From Pseudoalteromonas rubra (GTDB lineage: Bacteria; Pseudomonadota; Gammaproteobacteria; Enterobacterales; Alteromonadaceae), in the NCBI RefSeq assembly GCF_000967655.1, contig NZ_JXYA01000042.1, positions 1-64,000 on the forward strand: 64,000 bases of DNA, read 5' to 3'. Below, in pieces: positions 8,610-17,064 of the stretch (positions are counted from its first letter, which is position 1; the number at the start of each line of letters is the position of its first letter). The notes below the pieces were generated by a model. That model did no database searches and had not been told where the DNA came from. It was given only the letters and a program-made list of their open reading frames with translations. Made by a program: the position numbers and the translations under genes.

Positions 8610-9947
8610 ATGAATACACCGAAATTGTGTGCACTGGTTATCGCAAGCGCATTGCTAGTGTCAGGCTGTAAAAGCTTAGTCCAGAAGGGCAATAAGTTAT
8701 ACGAAGCAGGGATGTACGATCAGTCTGCTGAGTTCTATGAACAGGCACTGGCCGAAGACCCGCAGGACGTTGAAGCACGCCAAAGGCTCACCTTAGCGCG
8801 AAACAAAATCATCGACCGTGGACTGATTGATGTGCGTATGTTGCGTTTGTCTGGCAACTACACCGGTGCAGCCCTCAAACTGGAGGCGTTATTACGTAAT
8901 CAGGTGAGCTGGCATATTGAACCCGTCGGGCCGATGGCCGAAACTCAAAACGAAGAATTGCGCTACGCCACCCGCTGGCTGCAACAAGAAGCTTTGTCGC
9001 TGTCGCGCTCCGCTTTTCCTGATCCATTTCGTTACTTTGAAATGCGCTATGCCTTTTTGATTGCCAATGCCAGACTGGGCAACACCTTCGCCCAGTATCA
9101 GGGCCAGTTACAGGAAAATGCCGAGCGCCAGTGCCACAAGCTCAAAGCGTCGCAGGGCCAGGATCGGCTCTTTTTACAGCGCTTTTACCGCAAATACTGT
9201 CAGGCCTGGAACATCACCAACTCAGCAGCCTCTCAGGTGAGTGACAGAGCACTTTATTCCGGGATCCGCATAGCACCCAAACTGACCGTACAACTGCACG
9301 ATACCAGCACCCAAAAACAACGCCTGCAAACCGTTTTGTCGCAGCTAAATGAAGCCTTTCGGGACAGCCTGTGGTATCACCCACAAGGGGAGAAGGAATT
9401 TGCGCTCAACGTTCATGCGACTTTTAAACATACCCGCGATGCAAAACTGGTAAACCGCCAGAAGCACTACACACTGGAACAGGCGCAGCCTAACCCGGCC
9501 GAGCCGGGTTCGTTGATGGAAGTCGAGGTGACAAAAACCTACCAATATCCAGTGACAGAGTTTACGGAATACTTCAGCCTGGACATCATGTACCAGGGTC
9601 GCCTGGGTCCACAGCAGATAGAGCACAAGGTCGACGATAGTCAGGTGCATTATACGCAAAGCCATTATGCAGACTTTGTGCAATTAGACCTGGCGCCACA
9701 AAAAGCGCACTTTTTGGACGTCAACACGCGCCTGGACAAACAGCTGTCTGAGCTGCGAGCGCAGTTTAAAGCCGATCTTGATAGCGTCTGGCAACAAACC
9801 TACTGTGAAGACAAACTCGGGGCGGCCAGTGGCGAGCATGTATTACGCTGCGCCAAGCTTGCACCACATCACGAGTACGTTAACAACTGGTTCAATCAGC
9901 ACTTTGGCTTAAGTTATCAGGCTATGTCGAGCCTTTACTCGCTTTAG
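8610..9947 (+). CDS. Outer-envelope lipoprotein with TPR start, unknown
   Basis: A 445-residue protein with a lipoprotein signal (LVSGC, lipidated Cys20) and a ribosome site AAGGAAG. Residues 25-85 form two TPR-like helical pairs (LYEAGMYDQSAEFYEQALAEDPQDVEA). The rest is not recognised; it has several cysteines (HKLKASQG flanked by Cys, KYCQ, YCED, LRCAKL) that could form disulfides in the periplasm. It shares the strand and neighbourhood of the Omp85-type barrel and mini-MscS, suggesting an envelope role. Its stop codon overlaps that of the convergent DUF6151-type gene by four bases. Confidence 0.75.
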   Translation: MNTPKLCALVIASALLVSGCKSLVQKGNKLYEAGMYDQSAEFYEQALAEDPQDVEARQRLTLARNKIIDRGLIDVRMLRLSGNYTGAALKLEALLRNQVSWHIEPVGPMAETQNEELRYATRWLQQEALSLSRSAFPDPFRYFEMRYAFLIANARLGNTFAQYQGQLQENAERQCHKLKASQGQDRLFLQRFYRKYCQAWNITNSAASQVSDRALYSGIRIAPKLTVQLHDTSTQKQRLQTVLSQLNEAFRDSLWYHPQGEKEFALNVHATFKHTRDAKLVNRQKHYTLEQAQPNPAEPGSLMEVEVTKTYQYPVTEFTEYFSLDIMYQGRLGPQQIEHKVDDSQVHYTQSHYADFVQLDLAPQKAHFLDVNTRLDKQLSELRAQFKADLDSVWQQTYCEDKLGAASGEHVLRCAKLAPHHEYVNNWFNQHFGLSYQAMSSLYSL

Positions 9948-10531
9948 CCTTTATCAACAGCGCTGCCGGGCGCAAGCTGTTGTGGCGCCACGCATGGCTC
10001 GCCGCTGACAAAAAACACGGACGGCGAGTTTTTACCGCACAGCTTCCAGGCCAGTAACTTAGCCATCAGGCGCAATACCATCACCTTGTGTGAGCGCGCG
10101 CCCTTGAGTTCATCTGGCACCCGTGCGAGTGCATCACGACAATAGACACTGCCGGTGGTCGGGCCGACCTGTTCGTCCAGTGACTCCAGCACAAAGCTGT
10201 GCACTATCCCGACCATAGGCCAAAAGGCACTAAAACAATTACCCACCGGGGTGTTACAGCATTGGGTATAAAAGCGATAAACGCCTCGTTGGGTTAGTTG
10301 CAAACAGGCCAGCTGGGCCTGTCCCTGAGAAATAGTGATATGCGCCGGAGGCACCTGATAAATATCGGTACCACCAAATTCATTAAGACAGTCCGCGCGT
10401 TCCAGGTGCTGTAAATAAGCCCGGCAATCCTTGCAATAACATGTCAGACGGTTTCCTTGCCAATGCGGGTGCGCAGCAATACGCCCACGCACCTGACCGC
10501 ACCGGCACCCCAGTTTCATCCCTTCAACCAT
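9944..10531 (-). CDS. DUF6151-like zinc-binding protein (GFA/CENP-V type)
   Basis: A 195-residue protein. The start CRCGQVRG...TCYCKDCRAYLQHL shows the paired-cysteine pattern of the GFA/CENP-V fold that binds zinc, and a later CCNTPVGNCF adds more metal ligands. The pattern and length fit the family I recall as DUF6151. GFA proteins include glutathione-dependent formaldehyde-activating enzymes, but catalysis by this branch is unproven. Start at 10531 is supported by AGGAG seven bases upstream. It is convergent with the lipoprotein gene and divergent from efpL. Confidence 0.65.
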   Translation of the reverse strand: MVEGMKLGCRCGQVRGRIAAHPHWQGNRLTCYCKDCRAYLQHLERADCLNEFGGTDIYQVPPAHITISQGQAQLACLQLTQRGVYRFYTQCCNTPVGNCFSAFWPMVGIVHSFVLESLDEQVGPTTGSVYCRDALARVPDELKGARSHKVMVLRLMAKLLAWKLCGKNSPSVFFVSGEPCVAPQQLAPGSAVDKG

Positions 10532-10699
10532 ACCTGACTCCTGTTGTTAATTTGATATACCTTGTCATTTTCACTGCATACACTCCCCTACTCCATCAGA
10601 GATGATTGTGCTGAGCTGGCAGATTGGGAACACAATACTTGGCGAGATACCTACTTCATGCTAACTTCTCGCACAGTTTAGACTAACAGGAAGCATCTT

Positions 10700-11272
10700 A
10701 TGCCTAAAGCCAGTGAAATAAAAAAACACGCCGCGATTGATTACAATGGTCGCGTCATGATCGTCCGAGACATTGAGCGCTCAGTACCGCAAGGCCGTGC
10801 TGGCGGCAGTTTATACCGTATGCGTATGTACGATGTCGTGAATGGCGGTAAAGTTGATGAAACCTTTAAAGCCGAAGAAATGCTGCAACTGGCAGACCTA
10901 ACGCGTCGCCCTGCGATGCTGTCTTACATCGATGGCGAAGAGTATGTATTCATGGATGAGGAAGACTATACTCCTTATCATATTCACAAAGATTCCATTG
11001 CTGAGCAGGTGCTGTTCATCAATGAAGAAACCAAAGGTCTGCTGATTGTAGTTGTAGAAGGTACACCGGTTTCACTAGATTTGCCTTCAAGTGTTGAGCT
11101 GGTTATCGAAGAAACGGCCCCTTCTATCAAAGGCGCTTCAGCGAGTGCTCGTACTAAGCCGGCAACCTTAACAACCGGGTTAGTGGTACAGGTACCTGAA
11201 CACATTTCCAGCGGTGATAAAATTAAAATCAACACTGCGGAATCTAAGTTTATGAGCCGTGCAGACAGTTAA
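10700..11272 (+). CDS. efpL: Elongation factor P-like protein EfpL (YeiP)
   Basis: A 190-residue EF-P paralogue with the usual three beta domains: KOW-like (1-63), OB (64-125) and C-terminal OB (126-190). The start MPKASEIKK, the YVFMDEEDYTPY segment and GASASARTKPATL closely match E. coli YeiP. Classic EF-P carries a modifiable lysine at the loop tip; here the tip is Arg33, as in the YeiP/EfpL branch, which relieves ribosome stalling without that modification. The gene stands alone with its own leader. Its stop codon sits in a 15-bp tandem repeat that gives two further in-frame stops. Confidence 0.93.
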   Translation: MPKASEIKKHAAIDYNGRVMIVRDIERSVPQGRAGGSLYRMRMYDVVNGGKVDETFKAEEMLQLADLTRRPAMLSYIDGEEYVFMDEEDYTPYHIHKDSIAEQVLFINEETKGLLIVVVEGTPVSLDLPSSVELVIEETAPSIKGASASARTKPATLTTGLVVQVPEHISSGDKIKINTAESKFMSRADS

Positions 11273-11308
11273 GTCACAGACAATTAAGTCATAGACAGGT
11301 AAGTGCTT
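11264..11308 (+). repeat. 15-bp tandem repeat across the efpL stop codon
   Basis: Three consecutive 15-base units start at 11264, 11279 and 11294 (GACAGTTAAGTCACA, GACAATTAAGTCATA, then the diverged GACAGGTAAGTGCTT). Because 15 is a multiple of three, each unit carries a TAA in the efpL frame, giving three stops five codons apart. It looks like a slippage duplication. Confidence 0.8.
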
Positions 11309-11491
11309 GGTGCTCAAGGTATAAACTGATGGGCACCTAATTTGGGTAAACAGAGTCAACCAATTTATGAGATAGCATAGCCGTTTTGCACAAAAATCGG
11401 TAATATAAGCCACAATAACACATTAATCGGACACGTTTGTGGTCATACTGGGGTGTTTCACCACCAAGTTGATAGATGGAATTGAACACGG

Positions 11492-14164
11492 ATGAAAACA
11501 AGTAAGCTGAGTATCAGGCTGTTATGGTATATCACCCCTCTGGTGATACTGCCATTGTTATTGCTCGGCGGCTTTACACTGACCAATGTCACCAGCTCGA
11601 CCCAGAAGCAGGCAAAACTCATTGTCAGTCGCTTTGTTGAACAACAACAGCAAAAAATGTTCAACTACATGGAAATCTACCAATCCACCACTAAATTGCT
11701 GTCGACCTCTCCGGTCCTCAGTGACTATTTGAGCTTACCCGATCAAGAAAGCCTTGAAAAAACCCAGCGCTTAGGGGCACTCATGGATGTATTTGCCAGC
11801 TACAGCGAAGCCTATCCGGATATCCTGAGCATTAACCTGGTAAATGAACATGGTCAGAGCCATGCATTCTATGCCAGCAACCTCAATCGGGCGCCTCAGT
11901 CTTATCCCTTTTTTGCCCAGGTCAGGCAAAGCAACCTGCGCCAGCAGCAGTTTATGCAGGCGTCACAAGACGGCGGCACGCAACTTTATTTTGTCCAGCA
12001 GATCTATGGCGTGGATTTCAACCTCAACCGGCCTCAGCGCGAGGGCTACATTATTGTTCAGGTTGCCCCCTCGCTTATCAGTAGCAGTATTCTTGAAGCG
12101 CCCTATGACAACACCTTAAATCTGCTGGTGTCGGCATCAGGTGAAGTCCTATTCAGCTCCGACAGCCATTTTAACCAAAGCTTCCTGAGCGTAGAGGAAA
12201 TGGCACTGGTCAATGCACTGGCAGATAGAGGTAAACTGGACTCTCTGGTCTTGCCGTCCATTGATAATCTCAGGCGTATGACCTATAGCGCACAGCTCAG
12301 TGGCGGTTATTATTATATCTCAACCATTCCGAAGACCATTTTATATCAGTCGGGCAAAGCCATCAGTTTAACCACCGCATTGATCGTGATTTTATCTGTG
12401 ATCACGCTCCCAATCCTGATTTTCATTGTGGTCAGAAACTTACTATTAACCCCAATCGAGCTACTGGGCGAAGCCAGCCACCGGGTTGGCGATGGTGATT
12501 TGTCGGTTGCATTACCAGCACACGATGATGACGAAGTAGGTATCTTGTTTGATGATTTTAATCACATGATCAAACAGATCCGGGATTTCCAGGGGGAGCT
12601 GGAAGACTACAAATTACACCTCGAAGAGAAAGTCGAAAACCGTACCCGGGCGCTGGAAGAAATGAATCGCCAGCTGGAAGTGGCCATTGCCGAAGCCGAA
12701 CAAGCCAGCCAGCTTAAGAGCCGCTTCCTGGCCAATATGAGCCACGAGATCCGCACACCGCTGACCGCCATTATGGGATTTACTGAGCAGATGCTGCATT
12801 CTCCCACTGCCACCAATTCAGCCCTGCACTTAGATACTATTTTACGTAACTCCAGGCACCTGCTGGAATTGATCAATAACATTCTGGATCTATCTAAAAT
12901 TGAGGCCGAAAAGCTGGCTGTTGAACAAGACCCCATTGAACTGCTTCATTTACTCAAAGACGTGGAGTCGATCATTGCCCCTATGGCAGAGCAAAAGCAG
13001 CTCGGCTTCACCGTGCACTATGCCTTGCCACTGCCTCAGCAACTCTATAGCGATGAAACCCGGCTTAAACAGATCCTCCTTAACATCGCTACCAACGCGG
13101 TTAAATTTACTGAAACAGGCAGCATTGAGATCAGCGCCCGTTATCGCGCAGACACTGCCAGGTTCGAATTTGAAGTCAAAGACAGTGGTATTGGCATGTC
13201 ACAAGGCGAAATGTCGCGGGTGTTTAAACCCTTCGAGCAGGCAGACTCAACCACCACCCGACGTTTCGGCGGCACTGGCCTGGGCTTATGTATCTCCAAA
13301 AACCTCGCCCAGTTACTGGGAGGTGATGTCAGTGTAGAGAGTGCTCAGGGAGTTGGCAGCCGCTTCACTATTAGCGTCGCAGCGAATCACCCGGCAGCAG
13401 AATTTGCCTGGATTGAGGACGAAACCCAGCTGGCACACGATCATGTGGTATCCACGCAACAACTGGATCAAACTCAGCTTGAAGCCGATATTCTGCTTGC
13501 TGAAGACAACCCCGACAACCAGGAGCTACTGACCTTATTACTCGGTGCCTGGGGACTGAAACCCGATATTGCCAAAAATGGCGCGCAAGCCGTGGAGATG
13601 GCACTGGTTAACGACTACGACCTGATCCTGATGGATATGCAAATGCCGGTCATGGGCGGCCTGGAAGCGACTGAAATGCTTCGTCACGCCGCTTTCGACG
13701 GCCCTATCATTGCCCTGACTGCCAATGTGATGAAGCATGACATAGATACCTACCTGGCGGCAGGTTGTGACGCCACACTCGCTAAACCCATTGATCGTGA
13801 AAAGCTTGGCGCCGTATTGCTGAAGTATTTACAGTTGGAAGAAGACAAGAGTTCGCAATGGAACTCACTGCTGCAAAGTGAAAAGTATTTGCAGATCAGC
13901 CGCAACTACGTAGAAAAACTCCCCGATCAGCTCACCCAGCTGGAACAGTTCTTTACCGATCAGGAATGGGAGTCACTCAGAGCGCTGGCGCATAGCCTCA
14001 AGGGCAGTGCCGGATGTTTTGGCTTTAGCAACATTCACAGCGCGGCCGGCGACTTAGAAACCTGTCTGCGCGAAGATAACCCAAGCAAATGGGAATATGC
14101 CATGTTAAGCCTGACACAGGCCATCAGATACACTCTTGAGCAGGAACATGCCAACCTTGAATAA
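11492..14164 (+). CDS. Hybrid sensor histidine kinase (HAMP-HisKA-REC-Hpt)
   Basis: An 890-residue membrane sensor kinase with a full internal phosphorelay. Order: membrane segment (11-33), periplasmic sensor region (about 34-290, not recognised), second membrane segment (about 292-318), HAMP (320-372), coiled coil (375-410), HisKA with phosphorylated His418 (NMSHEIRTPL), HATPase (about 525-640, DSGIGM and GGTGLGL boxes), receiver with Asp715 (LILMDMQMPVMGG) and Hpt with His834 (LAHSLKGSAG). The architecture resembles BarA/ArcB kinases, but the periplasmic domain differs enough that I give no name. No response regulator gene is adjacent, so the output partner is elsewhere. The ribosome site before 11492 is weak. 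Confidence 0.9.
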   Translation: MKTSKLSIRLLWYITPLVILPLLLLGGFTLTNVTSSTQKQAKLIVSRFVEQQQQKMFNYMEIYQSTTKLLSTSPVLSDYLSLPDQESLEKTQRLGALMDVFASYSEAYPDILSINLVNEHGQSHAFYASNLNRAPQSYPFFAQVRQSNLRQQQFMQASQDGGTQLYFVQQIYGVDFNLNRPQREGYIIVQVAPSLISSSILEAPYDNTLNLLVSASGEVLFSSDSHFNQSFLSVEEMALVNALADRGKLDSLVLPSIDNLRRMTYSAQLSGGYYYISTIPKTILYQSGKAISLTTALIVILSVITLPILIFIVVRNLLLTPIELLGEASHRVGDGDLSVALPAHDDDEVGILFDDFNHMIKQIRDFQGELEDYKLHLEEKVENRTRALEEMNRQLEVAIAEAEQASQLKSRFLANMSHEIRTPLTAIMGFTEQMLHSPTATNSALHLDTILRNSRHLLELINNILDLSKIEAEKLAVEQDPIELLHLLKDVESIIAPMAEQKQLGFTVHYALPLPQQLYSDETRLKQILLNIATNAVKFTETGSIEISARYRADTARFEFEVKDSGIGMSQGEMSRVFKPFEQADSTTTRRFGGTGLGLCISKNLAQLLGGDVSVESAQGVGSRFTISVAANHPAAEFAWIEDETQLAHDHVVSTQQLDQTQLEADILLAEDNPDNQELLTLLLGAWGLKPDIAKNGAQAVEMALVNDYDLILMDMQMPVMGGLEATEMLRHAAFDGPIIALTANVMKHDIDTYLAAGCDATLAKPIDREKLGAVLLKYLQLEEDKSSQWNSLLQSEKYLQISRNYVEKLPDQLTQLEQFFTDQEWESLRALAHSLKGSAGCFGFSNIHSAAGDLETCLREDNPSKWEYAMLSLTQAIRYTLEQEHANLE

Positions 14165-14198
14165 CCGGGCTTGGGCAACAGAAATACGTTCAGCGCTT

Positions 14199-14672
14199 TC
14201 AGTCACCGCTCAGTTCGGGATCAAGCAACACTTTGCCCATTAACAGAGCATCTTCTTTCCCCTGTGCTGTGGGGTAGTAACTCTTACGTACGCCCATCTC
14301 TGTGAAGCCCGCCTTACGGTATAAACCTATGGCCGCCTCATTGCTTACCCGCACCTCTAGAAAGATATTTTCGGCCTTGTCTTGCTCACACCTTGCCTTA
14401 AAGTGCCCCAGCAACTGCCAGGCCAGGCCCTGCCCCTGACACGCAGGCGCAATGCAAATGTCCATCAGGGTAAAGTCCGGGCCTGCCCGCTCACCGACAT
14501 AAAAGCCAACCAATTGCTCGTCCTGATACAGCGCGGCATTAAAGTAACGTCCGCCTAAACAGGATTGCATGGTCTTGCTGGTCCAGGGATGCGTATGACA
14601 GGCCTGCTCAATTTCCATCAGCTGTTGCAATGGCAAGCTTGCCAGATGATCCGCATGAATAGAGACCGTCAT
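14199..14672 (-). CDS. rimI: Ribosomal protein S18 alanine N-acetyltransferase RimI
   Basis: A 157-residue GNAT-family acetyltransferase that modifies the N-terminal alanine of ribosomal protein S18. The acetyl-CoA loop is QGQGLAWQLL, preceded by DICIAPACQ, and FLEVRVSNEAAIGLYRKAGF is the typical RimI core. The start at 14672 is preferred because its ATG overlaps the upstream stop (ATGA), meaning translational coupling; the frame is open to 14699 but that would extend into the neighbour. The holD-rimI order is as in E. coli. It is convergent with the hybrid kinase gene. Confidence 0.9.
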   Translation of the reverse strand: MTVSIHADHLASLPLQQLMEIEQACHTHPWTSKTMQSCLGGRYFNAALYQDEQLVGFYVGERAGPDFTLMDICIAPACQGQGLAWQLLGHFKARCEQDKAENIFLEVRVSNEAAIGLYRKAGFTEMGVRKSYYPTAQGKEDALLMGKVLLDPELSGD

Positions 14673-14980
14673 GATTGTCCACGCCAGATCTGTTGCCACA
14701 AGGCACGCTTTTGCGTCGCGCTCAGTGATGCTTCCGGTATAACCAGATGTGCCTGCTGCGCGCGCCGTGTCCAGCTCAGAGGCTCACCAGCAGCAACGCT
14801 GAGTTCGCTGACATTGGCAGCCAGGCAAAGATCCTGTTGTAACTGCGCGCTCAACGTTAGCGCCACCGCTGTGGGTTCAACTGGCTGAGGTGCAGACGCC
14901 GTGGGCTGCGGGTTAGGATCAAAAGCAGATTTGAGTTTAAGTGGCATTATACCAAGTAACTGAGCCTGAGCTGCGTGCAT
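14669..14980 (-). CDS. holD: DNA polymerase III psi subunit (HolD), short form
   Basis: A 103-residue protein, short compared with 137 residues for E. coli psi. The N-terminus AQAQLLGIMPLKLK aligns with the clamp-loader-binding helix of psi (QLQQLGITQW), and the end ATQKRALWQQIWRG matches TARAALWQQI of E. coli. A Pro/Ala-rich linker (about 22-38) separates them. Psi connects the chi subunit and SSB to the clamp loader. Assignment rests on these two ends plus the four-base overlap with rimI, the usual partner. No clear ribosome site precedes the ATG at 14980. Confidence 0.7.
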   Translation of the reverse strand: MHAAQAQLLGIMPLKLKSAFDPNPQPTASAPQPVEPTAVALTLSAQLQQDLCLAANVSELSVAAGEPLSWTRRAQQAHLVIPEASLSATQKRALWQQIWRGQS

Positions 14981-15087
14981 GCAAAAACACCGGAAAAATT
15001 AAATGCTGGGGATTCTAGAATATGCGTGCAATGACTGCAATCTGAATTGTATTAAATACGGTAATAATCAGGAAATAAGAAAGGAAG

Positions 15088-15164
15088 TGGCAGGGGCGGC
15101 AGGACTCGAACCCGCAACCATCGGTTTTGGAGACCGCTGTTCTACCAATTGGAACTACGCCCCT
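15088..15164 (-). tRNA. tRNA-Trp (anticodon CCA)
   Basis: A 77-base tRNA with the 3' CCA encoded. The acceptor stem is AGGGGCG/CGCCCCT, the D stem GTTC/GAAC, the anticodon loop CTCCAAA with anticodon CCA, and the T loop TTCGAGT. The D loop has one base more than E. coli tRNA-Trp. The top pair of the anticodon stem (27-43) reads as a G-A mismatch, while the other four pair. It stands alone between holD and guaA, with its own promoter. Confidence 0.95.
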
Positions 15165-15177
15165 GCAATGTCGACGC

Positions 15178-15205
15178 ATTATAATGAGCAATTTGAAAAG
15201 GTAAA
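15178..15205 (-). promoter_or_regulatory. Promoter of tRNA-Trp
   Basis: On the minus strand TTTACC (15205-15200), a 16-bp spacer and a perfect TATAAT (15183-15178) lie 13 bases before the mature 5' end of tRNA-Trp. A GC-containing discriminator (GCGTCGAC) follows, as usual for stable RNA genes. Confidence 0.7.
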
Positions 15206-15248
15206 GAGAAAATATCAACTTTTGGATCGTTTGCTGATTTTATCAGCA

Positions 15249-15281
15249 AAAAGGGCGAATAGTTACCCCATTCGCCCTTTT
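15249..15281 (-). terminator. Terminator of the guaB-guaA transcript
   Basis: A 12-bp perfect inverted repeat (AAAAGGGCGAAT / ATTCGCCCTTTT) lies 32 bases past the guaA stop codon. T-rich DNA follows on the minus strand. Confidence 0.85.
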
Positions 15282-15312
15282 CTTAACCTACATCAGGTTA
15301 TCTGATGAGTAT

Positions 15313-16887
15313 TTATTCCCACTCAATCGTCGCAGGCGGTTTACCTGAGATGTCGTACACCACGCGAGAAATGCCGTCGATTTCGTTGATGATGCGGTTT
15401 GACACCTGACCCAGGAACTCATACGGCAGGTGAGACCAGCGTGCTGTCATAAAGTCGATGGTTTCTACACAGCGCAGCGACACAACCCAGTCATACTTAC
15501 GTGCATCACCCATCACACCTACTGAGCGTACTGGCAGGAATACAGTGAAGGCCTGAGACACTTTGTGGTACAAGTCAGCCTTGTGCAGCTCTTCAATGAA
15601 GATAGCGTCGGCACGACGCAGCAGGTCGCAGTACTCTTTCTTGATTTCGCCCAGAACACGTACACCCAGACCAGGACCCGGGAATGGGTGGCGGTATAGC
15701 ATGTCGTACGGCAGGCCCAGTTCCAGACCAATTTTACGTACTTCGTCTTTAAACAGCTCGCGCAGCGGCTCTACCAGGCCAAGCTCCATATCTTCCGGCA
15801 AGCCACCTACGTTGTGGTGAGACTTGATCACGTGCGCTTTACCTGTGGCTGACGCCGCAGATTCGATCACGTCCGGGTAGATGGTGCCTTGTGCCAGCCA
15901 TTTCGCGTTAACACGCTTGCCCGCTTCTTCGTCGAATACTTCAATGAAGGTATGGCCAATCGCTTTACGCTTATCTTCCGGGTCATCAATGCCTTTCAGG
16001 GCATTCAGGAAGCGGTCTTCCGCATCGACTTTAATGATGTTCAGGCCAAACTTATCGCCGAACATATCCATTACCTGCTGGCCTTCGTTAAGACGTAGCA
16101 GACCATTGTCCACGAATACACATGTCAGTTTGTCGCCGATGGCACGGTTGATCAGCATAGCCACTACAGATGAATCAACACCGCCAGACAGGCCCAGGAT
16201 CACTTCATCGTCACCTACCTGCTCTTTAATACGTGCCACCGCATCTTCAATAATCTGGCTCGGTGTCCACAGTTTCTCACAGCCACAGATATCCGTCGCA
16301 AAGCGCTCTAGCAGACGTAGACCTTGTTGCGTGTGCGTTACTTCCGGGTGGAACTGCACGCCGTAGAAACGTTTCTCTTCCCAAGACATTGCTGCATGCG
16401 GACAGGTTTCTGTTTTTGCAGAAGTGATAAACTGCTCAGGGATCTCGATGACCTTGTCGCCGTGGCTCATCCACACATCCAGTTTGCCGATGCCGTCTTC
16501 GATGTGATCTTCAATCGCTTCAAACAGGGCACAGTTACCCACTTTTTCAACTTTCGCGTAACCAAACTCTTTCTTATCCGAGCTGTGTACTTTACCACCC
16601 AGCTGCGACGCCATGGTTTGCATGCCGTAACAAATACCAAGCACAGGCACACCGGCATTGAACACATATTCAGGCGCGCGCGGACTGCCTTCTAAAGTCG
16701 TAGACTCCGGGCCACCTGACAGAATGATACCCTGCGGATTAAATTCGCGGATCTGCTCCTCGGTTACATCCCAGGCCCATAGCTCACAGTAAACGCCGAT
16801 CTCACGGATCCGGCGGGCGATCAATTGAGTGTATTGAGAACCAAAATCTAAGATCAAAATACGGGAATCATGGATGTCTTTGCTCAT
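15313..16887 (-). CDS. guaA: GMP synthase (glutamine-hydrolysing)
   Basis: A 524-residue enzyme converting XMP to GMP with ATP and glutamine, the last step of guanine nucleotide synthesis. An N-terminal class I amidotransferase has nucleophile Cys86 in GICYGMQ. The ATP pyrophosphatase domain carries the PP-loop GLSGGVDSSV (about 230). The C-terminal dimerisation domain holds HPFPGPGLGVR and ends in PPATIEWE, the conserved finish. Full length for the family. It lies downstream of guaB with a 177-bp gap containing a weak hairpin, the same order as in E. coli. Confidence 0.97.
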   Translation of the reverse strand: MSKDIHDSRILILDFGSQYTQLIARRIREIGVYCELWAWDVTEEQIREFNPQGIILSGGPESTTLEGSPRAPEYVFNAGVPVLGICYGMQTMASQLGGKVHSSDKKEFGYAKVEKVGNCALFEAIEDHIEDGIGKLDVWMSHGDKVIEIPEQFITSAKTETCPHAAMSWEEKRFYGVQFHPEVTHTQQGLRLLERFATDICGCEKLWTPSQIIEDAVARIKEQVGDDEVILGLSGGVDSSVVAMLINRAIGDKLTCVFVDNGLLRLNEGQQVMDMFGDKFGLNIIKVDAEDRFLNALKGIDDPEDKRKAIGHTFIEVFDEEAGKRVNAKWLAQGTIYPDVIESAASATGKAHVIKSHHNVGGLPEDMELGLVEPLRELFKDEVRKIGLELGLPYDMLYRHPFPGPGLGVRVLGEIKKEYCDLLRRADAIFIEELHKADLYHKVSQAFTVFLPVRSVGVMGDARKYDWVVSLRCVETIDFMTARWSHLPYEFLGQVSNRIINEIDGISRVVYDISGKPPATIEWE

Positions 16888-17027
16888 TGATAATCTCGTT
16901 TGTTAGGAAGCGATAAAACTAGTAAAGCAGAACAACTGAACTTTACCTAAATGACCGGGCAAGTTTGCCTGCCCAACGCATATTGTTTGTCTCCACCTTG
17001 CCTGAAGGCAGACACTAAAATTAAGAA

Positions 17028-17047
17028 GGGCCGGCAACCGCCAGCCC
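17028..17047 (-). terminator. Weak hairpin in the guaB-guaA gap
   Basis: On the minus strand GGGCTGGC and GCCGGCCC form a stem with one G-T pair around a four-base loop, followed by TTCTTAATTTT. It sits 17 bases past the guaB stop and could act as a partial terminator that lowers guaA relative to guaB. This is inferred from the sequence only. Confidence 0.45.
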
Positions 17048-17064
17048 ATTTTTACCCGCCGGGA

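Noticed and set aside
15088..15164. tRNA-Trp as an attachment site of an integrated island
   Set aside because: Flanks are housekeeping genes on both sides and there is no integrase or duplicated tRNA end.
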